NCBI GenBank assembly: GCA_018907035.1
Contig: JACCIC010000021.1
Location: forward strand, 4,675,501 to 4,739,500
DNA from: Sycobia sp. Sy_11
Taxonomy: Eukaryota; Arthropoda; Insecta; Hymenoptera; Epichrysomallidae
DNA length: 64,000 nucleotides
Direction: 5' to 3'
Position 1 is the first letter of the stretch, and every line of letters begins with the position of its first letter. A model generated the notes under the pieces. That model did not search any database. It was not told the origin of the DNA and saw nothing but the letters and a program-made list of their open reading frames with translations. The translations under genes were made by a program, and so were the position numbers. This document shows positions 14,181-28,330 of this stretch, one piece after another.

Positions 14181-14680
14181 TAACTAAATGCGTTTCATTA
14201 TATGCTTCATTGTGCGAACTTACGTGATTCATTATTGTCTAGACTCGTTCATTCAGATTCATCAGAAATTAGCAAAGATTGTGCTAATTGAGACAATTTT
14301 TTTTTTTTAAATTATGGAGTTGTAAGATTTCTGATTACAATTTGGCATTCATCTCATTATATTCATTACATTCATTACCTGAACTATTGTACGAAGCCTA
14401 GAAGTTACTCCTATTTACCAGATGTTTGACGAAAGTTTATTATTTCTGATTATTTATTCATACAATATAGATATTAACTACAGCATTGTAATGAGTTTTT
14501 ACAATTGTAACCGACTTAAAAATGATTCCACTGTTATACACGCGGCTAGTCAATTTTAATTTTGAAAATCTAATGACTACTTGGTAATCAGCAATTCGAA
14601 AAACTATTGTTCAAACATTTTGTAGGTAATCTAACAAGCAGAGACTATTTGATATGCGTGACGGATTTCATTAAAAGAAT

Positions 14681-15253
14681 TAACTCCGATTGACTTCAAA
14701 ATAAGATCCATACATACATACATTTTGCAGGATCGAATTCTCACAATGTACGGGCTCTCCCATTCTGAAAATATAATACGATGTCACATTACATATAATA
14801 AATTATACTGTATAGTCCAATGAATTCTTTCATCAAAAAATTCCACTTTTAATGACGGATTAAAAAAGAAAAATTTTTGAAATTTCGAATGAGCTTAAGT
14901 TTACAAATGAGCAGTTTTTTAATTATTGTCAATTAGTCTTCAGCTGGATTTACGTGCGACTATAGGCAAATAATCACCTTCTAATGGCGTTAACAATAAG
15001 TCAAAGTTAAATTGACAATAATTCAAAAACTATACATTTGCGCATACAGAGATTAATTGTAACTTTTCGCTAGAAATTTTATTCATTTTTCACATCCGAT
15101 GCCAAAGGTTGTGGTTCTGAAAAAAAATTTTTTTCTTAGCGTTCAGTGTATTTGAATGAATTAAGGGAAAGAAGAAACATAGTATAATCGTAAAGTAAGT
15201 AAGTGCCATGGCTTGAAAATGTGCAGAGCTCGTTTTGAAGGTAATCGGAGTTA
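14681..15253. mobile_element. Possible MITE-like non-autonomous DNA element
   Basis: Two segments are inverted copies of each other: 14681-14702 (TAACTCCGATTGACTTCAAA...) and the reverse complement of 15232-15253, matching at about 19 of 22 bases. They bracket 573 bp of AT-rich sequence with no coding capacity. This resembles a non-autonomous DNA transposon, but no clear target-site duplication is visible and no other copy lies in the window. Confidence 0.35.
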
Positions 15254-16300
15254 CCTCGTTTAATTTCTTCTCGTAAAATTATATCCAATTGTTTCAATTA
15301 TCCAGCGTCACATTAGGTTAACCATTTGGAATTTTTGTAACATGATTGCTCAATGATTATCCTTGACGTAAACAGATGTTCAAAATATCTTAGAATTCAT
15401 CGAATTTCTCAAAGCTTTTAACGCATTATTAGATTCTATATAGCTGTTTCGAATTTGCAAATCATTGCAAATAAGTCGTTCAAAAAATCGAGCATAAATT
15501 TTTTTTTTAACAAAGTCTCAGACGAAGGCCATATTCATGATGAAAATTATTTACCTTATTTCTATGCACTTATATATATATTTATGTCAACAATAAATCC
15601 ATTTTTTGTCCATATAAAACAGTTCGAAAGGTAAAGGACGGCCTATATTGCTCATGAAAGTGCAAAATGATTAGAAAAAATTAGTATAAACGAATGAATG
15701 GGTTATTTTTGGATTTTCTATAGAATAGGTTCCTAATTTTTTTTTTATTCTATTGTTGATTATTTATGAATAAATTATTTATTTAATCTTTATTTTTTAA
15801 ATTACAATGTGCGTATTTCGATTTTGACATTTCAGCAATAAAGCAATTATAGAGTCTATACGTGTATATTTATTTATATGTTTATTTAAAATGATTACAG
15901 ATTTAAAAATTAAAAATCGAACAAACAAAATTATATCTTTTTAATTTATTTAAGTCTGGTTCGTACTTTCAAAAATATTATTACAAATTAATTCAATTCC
16001 CAGGAAAAAATATGAAAAGATCCTGACAGGAACTCGTACTACGTCCACTTGTATTGTTTACTAACGTAGCCATTGAACGGAGTTCATTGAACTTGGAGTT
16101 CAATGAACTTTGAGGCTATTCATAAGAAACACCCCTTTATAACAATGAAACTATTAAAGACCTGGGTGCGCAGCGTACTGGTAACCCCAACGCTTGTAAA
16201 GCGCGAATCGTTCTTTATTTCTCACAATGTTGTATTCGCATACACGTGAAAAAAATGAGAACAAAATAAAAGGAAATGGAATTTTTTATACTGTAATCTA
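15254..16300. other. AT-rich DNA, no gene seen
   Basis: Nothing supportable except a small perfect inverted repeat near 16080-16110 (GTTCATTGAAC and its complement separated by a few bases). Confidence 0.5.
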
Positions 16301-16309
16301 TATTTTTAT

Positions 16310-16460
16310 TTGTATTATTTTTTAGTATTATTACATTTCAAATTGTGTATGGTGGAGATTATAAACAAGGACAATCTTATTGTTGTTATAATTCGATGAT
16401 TACATTATTTCATAAAGACTGTGCGACCGTTAAAAATATTTGTTATTACAGTGTCATTCG
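16310..16460 (+). mobile_element. Degenerate Penelope-like element 3' end
   Basis: It shares the ordered blocks seen at 31432-31635 and 47150-47455: a TTTCA(G/A)ATT block, a GGTG/GGAG block, AACAAGGACA followed by TCT and TGTTATAATT, and further on a GACTGT-GACC-like block with AATATTTGTTATTA. It is an isolated 3' end without coding sequence. Divergence suggests an old copy. Confidence 0.5.
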
Positions 16461-16679
16461 GCATGACAATAATTATTATAACGAATAAACTATAGTGCGT
16501 GCATTATATAAATTCCATCATATTGCACGTAAACTTGTGAATCCTTCACAAAATGTCTATCGTCATTCGTTGAATTATAAATTGTAGAATTAGCCTGCAA
16601 AATTAGGATCTGCAAAAACTGTGCAAGAAATAAAGTCAAAGGAGGAATAAAGTCTCTAGTCGATAGTTTTTGAAAATAA

Positions 16680-16805
16680 AGAGGTAAGCGAGTGCGGAGC
16701 CAGTGTGTGCGCGAGAGTGGCAGGGGGTAGAGAGAAAAGAAGAGCAAGCCTCACCATTGAAGTGCATTCAGGCAAAGTGCAATATCTAGAGGATTGCGTA
16801 CCTCG

Positions 16806-16869
<64 letters not shown>

Positions 16870-17341
16870 CTCTATCACTCATGCCCCCGCTCTTGTTCCA
16901 CGCTGATGTGCGTATAGCGCAGGGCAGGGACAGGACGTTGACCTGACCTGGTGAGACACATATGGGAGTCCTCGTGCTGAAAGTGCAGCGCTCTTGCGCT
17001 GCAGCTCGAATACCCGTATATACCAATGCACACACACACACACATATACATGATGTGGAGCTACAGCTTTTGCGTACACACGCAGACACTTATGCGTGCG
17101 CGAGCGCGAAACCCTTTGAGGAGCTGATGTGTGCGCGGGAGAAGGGTGCGTGCAGCGTACTGGGGGAGGGGCGAGGATGTAAAGAAGGAAAAGAAAGTGG
17201 AATGGCAAAAAGGGAACGGGGTGGAGGGAAGGATGAGGAGGAGGAGGAGACGAAGGGTGAACGACGCAATCCTGGGGAGAATTTTACATGGGGCAGTGGC
17301 AACGGGGAGAAAAAAGAGCCGCGCGCACTGCCACCGTGCGC

Positions 17342-17386
<45 letters not shown>

Positions 17387-17654
17387 CTCGTCGCGCTATA
17401 CAGATCCGTTATAGCGCGGGGCGAGTGGTGCGCGCGCGCTCTCGCTATATGCACTCCCGCGGATAATGTATATGTACATATACTGGGGGAGAGAAAGAAA
17501 AATGGTGGGGAGGGGACGAGGAGAACCTCTCGCGCGACCGCCGCATCAATCTCCCCGCGGGAGGAACGACACCGAGCTGCGCGGCGTGCCTCGGAGAGCC
17601 TGTGTTACCACGCGGATACTGCGATGTCGCCGCGCGGGATAGAGAGCGATCGGA

Positions 17655-17714
<60 letters not shown>

Positions 17715-18340
17715 TATACACAAGAGTCCACGCACGCAGGGTCCTTCGTATCGTCGATCCGTTCCCCTCCCTCCCCCCACCCCGGCAACTCGAAAAATCT
17801 CCCCGGGATTACTTCTTCTCGTCTGTGCGCATGCAGCTTCATCTTCTCGCGCTCTCGAGATAAGCATCCTCCTCCCTGTGCCCCCAGCTCCCTCCCCGCC
17901 CTGTCGCCGCGCTACCCTCGCGCTCTATCTCCATCTTTTTTCTCTATCTCTCGCATCGCTCCTTAAACGCGGCGAATTCACTAGAATTTTCTCGCGAGAC
18001 GGGTGGACGGAGGGAGGGTCCCGGGGATTCGCGTGGAGTATAGAGGTGGAGCGCGAGCGGCGGCGGCGGCGGCGGCGGCGGCGGTTCTTCGAGCGAATGG
18101 TTTTCTCGTTGAAGTGCGAGCCCGAGAAGGTCGTTTATAAAGAGCAGGTTGAAAGAATGGCGATAGGTGCGGGAGTGGGGGGCTGCGCAGGGGATGGAAG
18201 GATGAGCCGAGCAAATAAAATCTTTATTCACGATATGGTTTCGAAAGCCGCTGGGGATGCGAGTGCGATTGCATGGGCGAGAGTGGCGGATGGAAAGGTA
18301 TCACGCGGTGACGGTGGATTCGCTTAAATATTTATCGATT
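16680..18340. repeat. GC-rich island with CT, TA and GGC tracts
   Basis: Contains CT repeats at 16808-16866, TA repeats at 17343-17384 and 17658-17708, and a GGC trinucleotide run at 18058-18084. Frames of up to 241 codons on both strands cross the microsatellites and show no domain. Confidence 0.85.
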
Positions 18341-18462
18341 TTGCCTCGTGTGGAGATTGAGAAAACGCGCGTGTGCAGACTTAATTTGTTCATTATACTT
18401 ATTGACTTTAGCAGCAAATATTGTTTAAACAATAATGGTAACATCTGCATCGAATGCATACC

Positions 18463-18985
18463 CTTTTTTTTCTTCATTTATTTATTTCAAGTGGCATGTA
18501 AAACTAGTACAGTAGTATGATATATATTTCAAGTGCATTTATATGATCTTATAATGAATTAATTTAAAGGTATACAATAGTGGAATAAGATTTGTATCAT
18601 TTAGCTTGATTCATATTTCATTATTGAGCGCAGTTTCAAGATTTACTTTGAGATAGTGAATTCTTTTATCTTCGGAAAATTGTGTGTAGTCTTCAAAGAT
18701 ATGATCGATGCTGAGTCGAGCTTTACAGTTTTTGAAAGTATGTGGTTCATCCTCGGTTAAAGGATAGTAGTGCGTAAGATTCGTATGTCCGATTCTTAAC
18801 AGTGTGATTTTCGATTGCTCTTTACGTAAGAGAGTTTTCACTGGGCTTATCTCAAAATTTTTTATCTAATTTTTCGGAGATAGGCATTGTTAGCCTTCCA
18901 TATGCGGTTCCATGATTCCATTACGGATTTAGCCCCTGAAGTAGCCATTTAAATTTCATTGTAAAATTGTTTTAGTTGTCATTTC
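18463..18985 (-). pseudogene. Jockey-type LINE 3' fragment
   Basis: The minus strand holds the C-terminal end of a non-LTR retrotransposon polyprotein. In the frame at 18611-18841 I see LRIGHTNLTH, then one cysteine of the usual CxxC pair and an IDHIF block with a following RIHYL. This is the usual order after the reverse transcriptase/RNase H region in Jockey-like elements. Farther upstream a SWNRIW...LRKI stretch lies in a shifted frame, so the fragment carries frameshifts and stops. Downstream on the same strand is an AAATAAATAAATGAAG tail followed by an A8 run (about 18463-18490), the expected LINE 3' end. The copy is 5'-truncated; no target-site duplication was found. Confidence 0.7.
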
Positions 18986-18989
18986 CATC

Positions 18990-21050
18990 TTGTTCGTTTA
19001 ATTAATTACAGCGTTTTCTTCAGCCTTTCGCTTTTACACGAGAGAGACAGAGAGATTTCAATTTTCTTAATAATTTTTGTAAAGTTAGTGTTTAAAGATC
19101 TTGATCGGGATAGATTAGCCTCATCATATTGGAAATATTTTCAGGAGCTTTATTTATATCCCCATTATCCTGACTGTTATCAATTTCAATTTCAATTGTT
19201 AAAATTAAAGTTAATATAAATTTAAAGCGATGCTTGCGTAACGCAAGGGATGAAACTTAATTTAACCAGTGAAATCGAATCGATGTCGATGGAATATTGC
19301 TAAAAGGATAGATGATTTTTCCCCTCGACGAAAATAGAGGCATCAGGTGCGGATCGTTCCAAAGCGAGGGCGACTTGAAAGGATTAGGTAACCGGCCCAA
19401 CTAAACTTTCAAAATCAATAGAGCTTTTCCTAAAAATATTTTTCTGGAAAAGTAAAATTATATTCCTTCGCGACTTTCTAAAAAAGGAAAAAGAAAGAAA
19501 CTGGCTTGGAAATATTTTAGCAAAAACAAACAAAAAAGGTAAAGTAGTTCATAAAATACTTTACGAAGAAATTGGCGCGAGCTTCAAAAATTTATTTGCA
19601 GTTTTTTCCTCGAAAATAAAAAAATCGAAAATAAAAAATAATTAAATAAAATTTGGGAAAGGAATAGAGAAATGATCGAGTCAGCACTTACAATTGAAAG
19701 CAGATTGCACGAAGTTTATCTATATTCATATAGTGCATGTGAATGGAAATCGCGGCATCAATACAGAAACTCAGTTTTATGAATAATTTTATACAAATAT
19801 AATCATGTAATTTTAGAAATAACTTTATGAAAATTCTCTGATTTAACGACACGCTTATATTTATCCGAGTTCAAATGCCGGTTTCGGCCGATTGATACAG
19901 GCACCGCTGTAATAATTTACATGTGCTTTGTTTACAAACAGATCGTAGACCTCCGTCGCTGATTAGCACCGATATTTGGAAGCATAAATAGAGCGACGTT
20001 AAAAAAATATTTATTTGGCCTATTGTCCGTTTGCGCGTAATGAATTCTCTATACTTTTTAACTTATGAATAAGTTATGATTGAGTTTATCGAAGAATGGC
20101 ATGATTATTTGTTAAAAATTTTCTTTTTGATCCGCATACCTTCTACGACCTTTTACGGAGGAACTGAAAAAGATGAAATGTCGATCCGAAAAAATTGTCC
20201 AAGTACAATATTTACAACTAAAGTTTACCTTTTTCAATACAAGCGTGTATACGTATGTATGCGGATTTGGTAAATTCGTCGCTGGATTGTATTATGAAAT
20301 ATATAGAATCCTCTCGTAATAATTTCAGACGATTAATTCTACACTAAATTACGTCGAATTACCAGCAATAACAATTCTCCTCGAATGTTATGCGCTTTTT
20401 TCGATTTATATCTAACACCGCTGTAAAAATTTACATGCGATTTGTCTGCCACTATTCATGAGGATCAATGTAAGCGATATTTATGTACACAAAGAAAAAA
20501 TGTTATAAAATTCGAATATTCGTCTTTCGTCGATGGAGAACAAAATATTACTTATTGTTTTTTCTGTCAAGACGTATTTTGGTCATATAAACTTCTACTT
20601 GTATGGCCTTAACAAGCTATACTTTAATTACTAAATAGTAAGCTGGCATCAATAATTTTTATTCAATATAAGCCTCACCGTAGCAAAGAATATGTTTGAA
20701 ATTACGGAAATTGTCCTTTCCATGAATGATGTTGCGAAGTAAACTGAACCGATATTTATCTGCATATACCTCAGAATTCAACTGAAATGTAAACAATTAT
20801 TAGAAATTATTGAAACGTCCGAAAATTAGCGCGGTCTAGCCGAAATGAATGCCTGTGATTAACTCGAAATACACCGATGTGCTAAATATCGTATCAAAAG
20901 CAAACAAAAAAAAAAAAAAAAACGAATTACCATCCAACGTCTTATGTACGAGTACTCCTGCATGTATTAATAAATGATATCTGCCACAGTTGAAAACGAC
21001 ATAATGCCAAGGTAAAGATTATTCGATGCAGATACGTTTAATCGAAAATG
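18990..21050. other. AT-rich DNA, no gene seen
   Basis: AT-rich, with a poly-A run near 20908-20922. The short frames show no domain. Confidence 0.55.
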
Positions 21051-21216
21051 TACCTTGCATGCCTCTTGCTCTACCTACAGATGCTTCTTTCCGGCTGTAG
21101 TGCTTAACGCCCTCAAAATTTGCCTTTGGCTGCAAACATCGCTCTTGGATCTCTTCGAAAAAGTCGACCGATATGGAATATCCCCCTCATTAGAAACCAC
21201 TCTTATAGAAAATCAC

Positions 21217-21259
<43 letters not shown>

Positions 21260-22540
21260 TACACGCCAGGCAATATTCCATTTATAATTGTGAAAAAAAT
21301 ACTTTAATGTCCGACTATGAAACGGGTGTCTTTCATGAATCATAATAAAATTTCGTAGAATTTTCCGTTGCCCGGCTACGGTAAACCAAGCGGGAATAAT
21401 TCGCGAAATAAAATGGTCTTGCTTAAATAAGGGAGTACCGGAGGGAAAAAAAACACAATTATTCCCGTACAAACTTTTACATCGTATGCAAGGCACGCGT
21501 GTCGCGTAACACAGTAGAGGTGGTTGGGAGGGGGGGGGCGCATAGAGAGTAGGATCCTGTTACACGTTTTATATACATCGACGATGCACAATTACCTGTG
21601 GGTCGTAAAAACCTGCACATCGGGACGCCGTTCGAGCAGCTTTGCGTCTTTTGTCGTTTTTCTGGATTCTCCCGATATTCTCTCAATCATTGCGGATCCT
21701 CGCGCACGCGAAATTTCCTAAACTCAATTTCCAATCACGCACACGGCTGGCCGGGCACGAGGGGGGGGGGGAGAGTGGGGTGTATATAATCATCCACCTT
21801 GTATGAGACTTCCTCGCCCCCGCATTGTTAAAGGGACGCCCGTGCGCGGATATCTTTTTCACGCCCTCTCCCCTCCCTGGGGACGACGACACCCGAATAC
21901 GTCAGCTGTTGCCCTCGCGGGCCGAGCCATAAAAATCCTAGGCACTTCCGACGATCGGACTTATGGTGGGGGGGCGAGGGTTATACGGAGCGTCCCGAGG
22001 AAGTCGGGAATATCGAGAGAGGCCGCGCCCGGCATTCGTGTGCGTCGATCCGGCCAGTGCGTCCTCCTCGGTTCTCGATGAATGCACAATGCGCGCGCGG
22101 GGTTGGGTGGTGCGGGTAGGGGGAGGGGGAAGGAAGGAGGCACGTATTATATAAGCGCGGAGAACCCTGGACTGAAGTGTGCCGGGAGTGGAGGATGGTT
22201 GGCGAGGGGCGCGCTTCGCGTGCATATAAGTAAGGTAGACGGGAAGGAGAGAGGGGGAGGGGGTAAAAATGCGACGAAGCGCGTAAATGTGAGAGGGGTG
22301 TAGCGTTGATCTCTGAGCTCCCGATTTCTCCCCCCCCCCCACGTCCCTTCTCACTCTCTTCCTCTATTCTCCCCACCTTGCTCGATACGTGAATACATGT
22401 TTATATATATACATGGGTGACGGCTGCCTATAGCCTGCATTATGAATGCGACTTCTATTCACCCCGCTTATTACTTCTCCATCCCTCGTGCAAGCGTTGT
22501 TTCCCCCTCCCCCTTTTTTTCTTCTCTTTCTTTCTCGTAT
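21050..22540. repeat. GC-rich island with CT tract and G-runs
   Basis: A CT tract at 21221-21255 is followed by CpG-rich DNA with G-runs near 21529-21538 and 21761-21770, and a C-run near 22330-22340. No coding evidence. Confidence 0.75.
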
Positions 22541-23880
22541 AGATGAATTATTCTTGAAAGAAAATTGAAAGAAGATGCTAATGAATGTCCCTTGGAATTT
22601 AATCATTAATATAAATATCTGAAAACAATAGAGATTAAATTTCGTAAAAGACAATGAAATAAAAATTTCAGATCCCATTTGAACCGTGTATGTAGACTTT
22701 CTTTTAATTGTTAATAAAAGTATTTATAAAATATAATGAAAAAATAGATAGGATATTATGAATTCTTAGCAGGCCATTTATTTATTGTTATTATCCCTCA
22801 TATGTAATAACTCGATTTTTTTCACTAAGTGTACAAGAAAAAATAACGTTATTAAATTCTTCAATTCCTCCGTTGATGAAAATAGTTCAACTAATTCATA
22901 TTGACAAAGCACTTTTCTGTGTCCAACAGTGAATAAATAATCAACAGAATTAATTTTTTTTTAATTCTCTTAATAATTAAGTTGCTTTTTTATTTTACTA
23001 ATACACTTCTGTTCCTTTCGATGAATATACAGTTCTGTTAATAATTCTTTTTATTTTATAAATAGATTTTTTCAAATTAAATTAAATTACAGTCGTAAAA
23101 ATAATTTAAATACTATGGAAAATAAAGAAAAATTTCAGCAATTAAATTTAAATTTTATGTCCGAGGTTTATGGAACACAGATACAAGTAATTTTCTTTTA
23201 CATTAAAAAAAAATATTAATTTTAAAATTAATTATGATTAACTGAACACTTGCAGTAAAATTAACATAATCAATATTATTGTAATAAAATTTATCTTTAC
23301 TATTCTTTTTTTCTGGCATTTAGGCGTTTGTATAATTAAGATTCATTGAATCGCTTTTGCATCTGTAAGAAAGTTTGAATACAAGACTTTACTTGAAAGA
23401 GATTCTTAGACTACCCTGTTTTCGTGTCTTTTTAGGCGCTCCCGCTTCTTGATCAAACATAAAAGGATGGGAACCGCTTTGCTCGGTTTTAAAGGATGTT
23501 GCCAACTCTATTTATTTCCCAGAACAACCACAAGTATCCATCTCTTATTCAGATCCGTTTCGCTTCAGAAAAGAAATTCTTATTCAGCCTCGGAAATTTC
23601 CGTTCTGTTTACACGACCTTCGAGCCATTATCCCCGAAAGCTTTTTGGACGAGCAAAGGATTTCGTGCGCGTGCAATTGTAACGCGAAACAATCACTGGT
23701 ATATATAAATTGCGAGCATTTCAAAACAAACGGTTCGGTCGAAAGTTTCTCGAAAAAGTTGTCAAATTATAAGTTATTAAATATACACGACTTTATCGAG
23801 ACGTCGCGTTGAGATATTATCAGCGGGACGTATTAAAAGAGATTTTTAACCGAAAATTCGACGAGCAGAAGACATTACAT
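22540..23880. other. AT-rich DNA, no gene seen
   Basis: No supported feature. Overlapping frames at 23449-23708 have no recognisable domain. Confidence 0.5.
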
Positions 23881-24426
23881 CTGACTATCCCGATTTATTT
23901 ATCGCCCCGTCCCCTCCCCTCCGCCACCCCCTCCCCATAAAATTCCGGGATAATATTTGACGATCCCGATGCAAGGGTCAGGCCAGAGGCGCCCGCGTCC
24001 GCGGCCCTTCCGATATCACGCCCGCTTATATACGCGCGCATAGAGCGGGGGTCGAATTAACGACCGCGTAATGAAGTCAGTGTTTCATGCCCTGTGAAAT
24101 TGCGCTCACTTACTCCCAGCCAGTCGATTCCTGCTTTGATTGCTGCGACGGCCCGGCTGCGAAGTGCACCGGCTATAAAGTTCGCCGGGTGGGCGGAGAG
24201 AGCGAGAGAGAGAGTGAGAGGGGCGGTGGGTTCAATCAGGGCATCGAATCGTTAAAATGAAGGCTCGCGATAATGCGTATTTTTTTTTTGGACCTGCCCC
24301 ATGCACCGCGTGCCTTTGTCATCAGTTTAAGCCGTTACACGGCCGTTATAAGCCGTTATGTATATGTACGTGCATTTATACGACGCGCGAGATTCGATGC
24401 AACATGGGATGAGGGTCTGAGTATTC

Positions 24427-24480
<54 letters not shown>
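23880..24480. repeat. Small GC-rich island ending in a TA tract
   Basis: CpG-rich DNA with a short GA-rich patch near 24200-24220 and a TA tract at 24430-24480. Confidence 0.8.
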
Positions 24481-24483
<3 letters not shown>

Positions 24484-26700
24484 TAGCGTAGTCTTATGCT
24501 GCGTATGCAGTAAAGAACATTAAAAATTATTAACGTAAAAGATTAATATTCAAATTTTAAAAAAATGGTTTTAATTTTGAGCAACAGTTGTAGTAACAAC
24601 AATTCGAAAATAATGATTCTATCCGTTTATATCAATTCTGATAATTTGCAACATAAACCAGATTCATCGACAGAAGCTATGGAATTTCTGAATTATTCAT
24701 ATTAGCGACTCCAATACATATAACGAAATAAAGATTATTATAATGAATATTTTACTGTATTTTACAAATAAAATAAAATTAATAATTTGAATCCTGTGTG
24801 TGTGTGTGTGTGTGTTGAATTAAAGATTAAATGTTTCAACACTATATCTCAAATCTATACACAATATCATTATTTTGTTGTAAAACAGAGCTTGCTCATT
24901 GTAGAAATCTCAGGATCAAGCTATCTAAATGTTATCTAAATGTTATCTGTCAATAACAGTATTATTCGATTTTGTATATATACCGTAAGAAAATATAAAG
25001 AATATTGAAATCAGCAATAATATTCGTAATATACTGTTATAAACTTCTCATAAAATTAACGAGGAGAGGCTATCAATTATGAATGATACATTTGGTCCAG
25101 GATGTGTAGATAATGCTGAATCGATAATGCACATCTGAAATCACATTCTTTTCGAATTTCTATATATATTCAAAAGGATCAAGTCTTAGAAAATTGATCA
25201 TCTGTGTATAAAATTCATTGTACTTATAAGAAGCGCTTTAATAATTATGTTCTGTGAGTACGTGTGACATATATAAAAGATTGCAGAGAGAATGGGACTT
25301 AATATAATCATCCAGGACCTTAAATGAAAGAATTCGATTTGAATTTATTAGACACACAAGCAGTCGCTTACGACTATGGTCGATAAATTGCTGAGTCTTC
25401 TGAAGACACATCAATTTTAGAAATCTTTCTAAAAAACTGAGACATACTGAGTAATCAAATTCAGTACAGAAACCAAATAAATTATGCAAAAGAAAAGTGA
25501 GGCAATATTAAACATTTGAAAAAAATAACAAAGAATTACAGATCTCTATAGAACAGCTATAAAAGCATATTTGACAATATGATTGATAAAAGATAAAGAA
25601 AGATTATTCAGGATACTTAGATCATTTACACATGACGATGTAGAAACAATGCGTTAATTTGATTCAATAAATATTTTTATCGGTCTTATACAGTCTTTAT
25701 AATATTATGATCTTTGAAGATTAATTAAAGATTCATTGAATTTCTTTATGATTAATCTTTTACTGTAGCTTCGTCCAGTAATATTGAATATTCAAATAAA
25801 ACTTTTATTTTTATTAATTGATATACAAATAAGAAAAGCCTTATGGAATATATAATCTGAATTTGACCCCAGATATTGAGTTTTGTAATATAACTACTGA
25901 AGCTTTCTGTAGATATATAATTAAAAAATGTATCAATAAACTTCAATTAATCACGAGAAAATTGTAGAACCACCTATAGTAAAAGGGCAATTTATTAACA
26001 TTGTGATATTTTGCTTTCGACAAAAATAAAATACTTGATTTCTATTCTAAAATAAAAACACCTCGACTGTAATTACTTCATATATAATTATAGCCAAATA
26101 ATTGTTTCAATTAACTGCTTGTTTGCTAAATATGAAATAACCAATCTCGTCCTAAAGAAGAACTTGTACGTAAATACGAAAAAATTTAATAATAACGTTA
26201 CTTCCACTCATTTATCGATAATGTTGATTATTATAATTAAAATCCATATTCCCTCAAACATATGTGAATACGCGATTTTCCAATAACGTCCTAAATATAA
26301 TTGATACATACCACGTAAAATCTCATTGAAATCTCTCAAAATTTGCTACTGTAAGAATGTGTAAATTGAAGGAGTCGAATAATTCGCTTCTCTATCGCTA
26401 CGCCATTAGTCCGCAATACCTTGCGACGGATCGCGCGAGATGGACCACCCATTAAGAGACTAAGTTGCGAACGACTGTATGTATATAGGCGTGCATTTTA
26501 TAGCGCGAAAAGGGATGCGAGTACAATGAAGTCTTATACTGGATCTTGCAGCGCCGATTCGAAAGTTTCAGTTTCAAGATTCAAAGTCGTTGTTTTTTTT
26601 TTTGTTTTGTAAAATAGAATGATTCTGCTATATTAACCGTGAGCTATAACTTATGAACCTATATCCTCTAACATAATCCAGGGATATCGATATAATCCGC
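24480..26700. other. AT-rich DNA, no gene seen
   Basis: AT-rich, with a GT tract at 24795-24815. A possible inverted Penelope 3'-terminal block lies at 25665-25706. No coding sequence is supported. Confidence 0.5.
25665..25706 (-). mobile_element. Possible Penelope-like 3' terminal block
   Basis: The text AATAAATATTTTTAT, a GGTCTTA-like block and CAGTCTTTATA is the inverted counterpart of the terminal block at 35718-35745 and 31600-31627. Only the last 40 bases are recognisable, so this may be chance similarity in AT-rich DNA. Confidence 0.3.
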
Positions 26701-26842
26701 AATATAAGCGCAAAGAAGTAAAATGAGAGGCTTACCATCAGCTCTATCACCGATCGAAGCGCTGGTCCGGGCGAAAAAATCCAGATACCACGGCATTCTG
26801 TGCATTCATCATCCCCTGGAAATTATTCGTAATGCCTCGACT

Positions 26843-26890
<48 letters not shown>

Positions 26891-27032
26891 TGAGAGAAAG
26901 GAGGGAGTGTGAAAAGGGAGAAGGGAAGAGGGTGTAGGCGGCGCAATAACACCTCGTAAATCCATTGCAGCGGCGGTCCTTGCAATAACCATAAACACGC
27001 GCGTTTCCGCGACGAGCGCGTCATCTATATAG

Positions 27033-27083
<51 letters not shown>

Positions 27084-27645
27084 GCTCGTTTCTCTTGACG
27101 GGTCATACGTTATAAATCCGTGGAGCGCCTGCATCGTCCCCCCCCCTGCTTTACAATTCCAACCTGGCGAACTATTCATTTCGATGCGCGCGCGTCCGAG
27201 CTGCATCGCCGCGCATGGATTGGCGCTCGCGCGCGCGCGAAGCTCCATATACAACGGAGTACAATATTACAAGCGGCAATCGTCTTTGCATAAGCCCCAG
27301 CCGATCGTCGTGGACGCCGATGAATCAAAGATATTATCCCCCCCCTCCCGCCCCCCCACCAAATACACTCGCGAATGTACGGGACGCTCGCCGCAATAGA
27401 ACGAGGGAGGGAAGGGCAGCGCTTAATGATGATGACTGTATTTATATACGTGCAAGCGCGACGATTCCGCGCCCGCGCGTCGACTTGCCGCCACCTCCGC
27501 CCACTTTGTCCCGCCGTCCCCCTTCGCGCTTTGAACGCGCCCCGCGCGACAGCGGCATATAGCCAATGCATATCGAAGGGGATGATGAACCGCGCGGATT
27601 GAAAGCGATCGCGGCGCTAGGGTGTTAACAGCCTTATAGGTATAC

Positions 27646-27696
<51 letters not shown>

Positions 27697-27983
27697 ACCC
27701 GTGGAATCCGTTGCGTGCGACCGCCCCACCTCCGCGGACTGCAGGCCGACGGGCGCGCGCGTTGCGTTACGTTGCGGTCGATGCGCGAGAAGGGCGCGAG
27801 CGAGCGGCATTTTCCGCGCCCTTTGCCCGCCGCCATATCCCTCCGTTCACCCTCTAGCGCGGGCACTAAAATTCACTTAACGCCGCGCCGGCGCACTCTC
27901 CTCTCTCTCTCTATCTATCTCTCTCTTTCTCACCTTTCTCACTCGTTCTCTCTTTTTCCCTCTCGCCCTCTCTCCCTCTCTTC

Positions 27984-28043
<60 letters not shown>

Positions 28044-28330
28044 CACGCACACGGTGTACCGCCGGTATGCGAAAGGGGTGGAAAGGCGGGGGAGTGAGAA
28101 GGGGGTGGGGTGGAAGGTGGTTACAGCGTGTAAATGGAGCGCCGATGTTGCGGGATCGCTTTTGGGCGCCGCGTGACGAGCGCGCGTCGGGGATTGTTTA
28201 TGTTGGGCGGCCGTGTGATGAACTCGATTTCGGTCCCTCGGCTTTGACAGCTGGGTAAAAGGATTTACGCTTTTATAATGCACCGCCCCAGCGAGGGATG
28301 CGTATAGTTTTGGATTGTCGCGCTATTCAT
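26700..28330. repeat. GC-rich island with GA, TA and CT tracts
   Basis: Contains GA repeats at 26846-26887, TA repeats at 27035-27081, 27649-27693 and 27987-28041, and an imperfect CT/CTAT tract at 27898-27980. All longer frames here read through these tracts. Confidence 0.85.

Noticed and set aside
17602..18327. 241-codon plus-strand frame
   Set aside because: It reads through a TA microsatellite (YIYIYI) and a GGC run; no protein-like composition or conserved motif.
25238..25489. 83-codon minus-strand frame, considered as a LINE or Penelope coding piece
   Set aside because: No diagnostic motif (no GIY-YIG, no RIGHT-LTH block), and AT-rich composition explains the frame.
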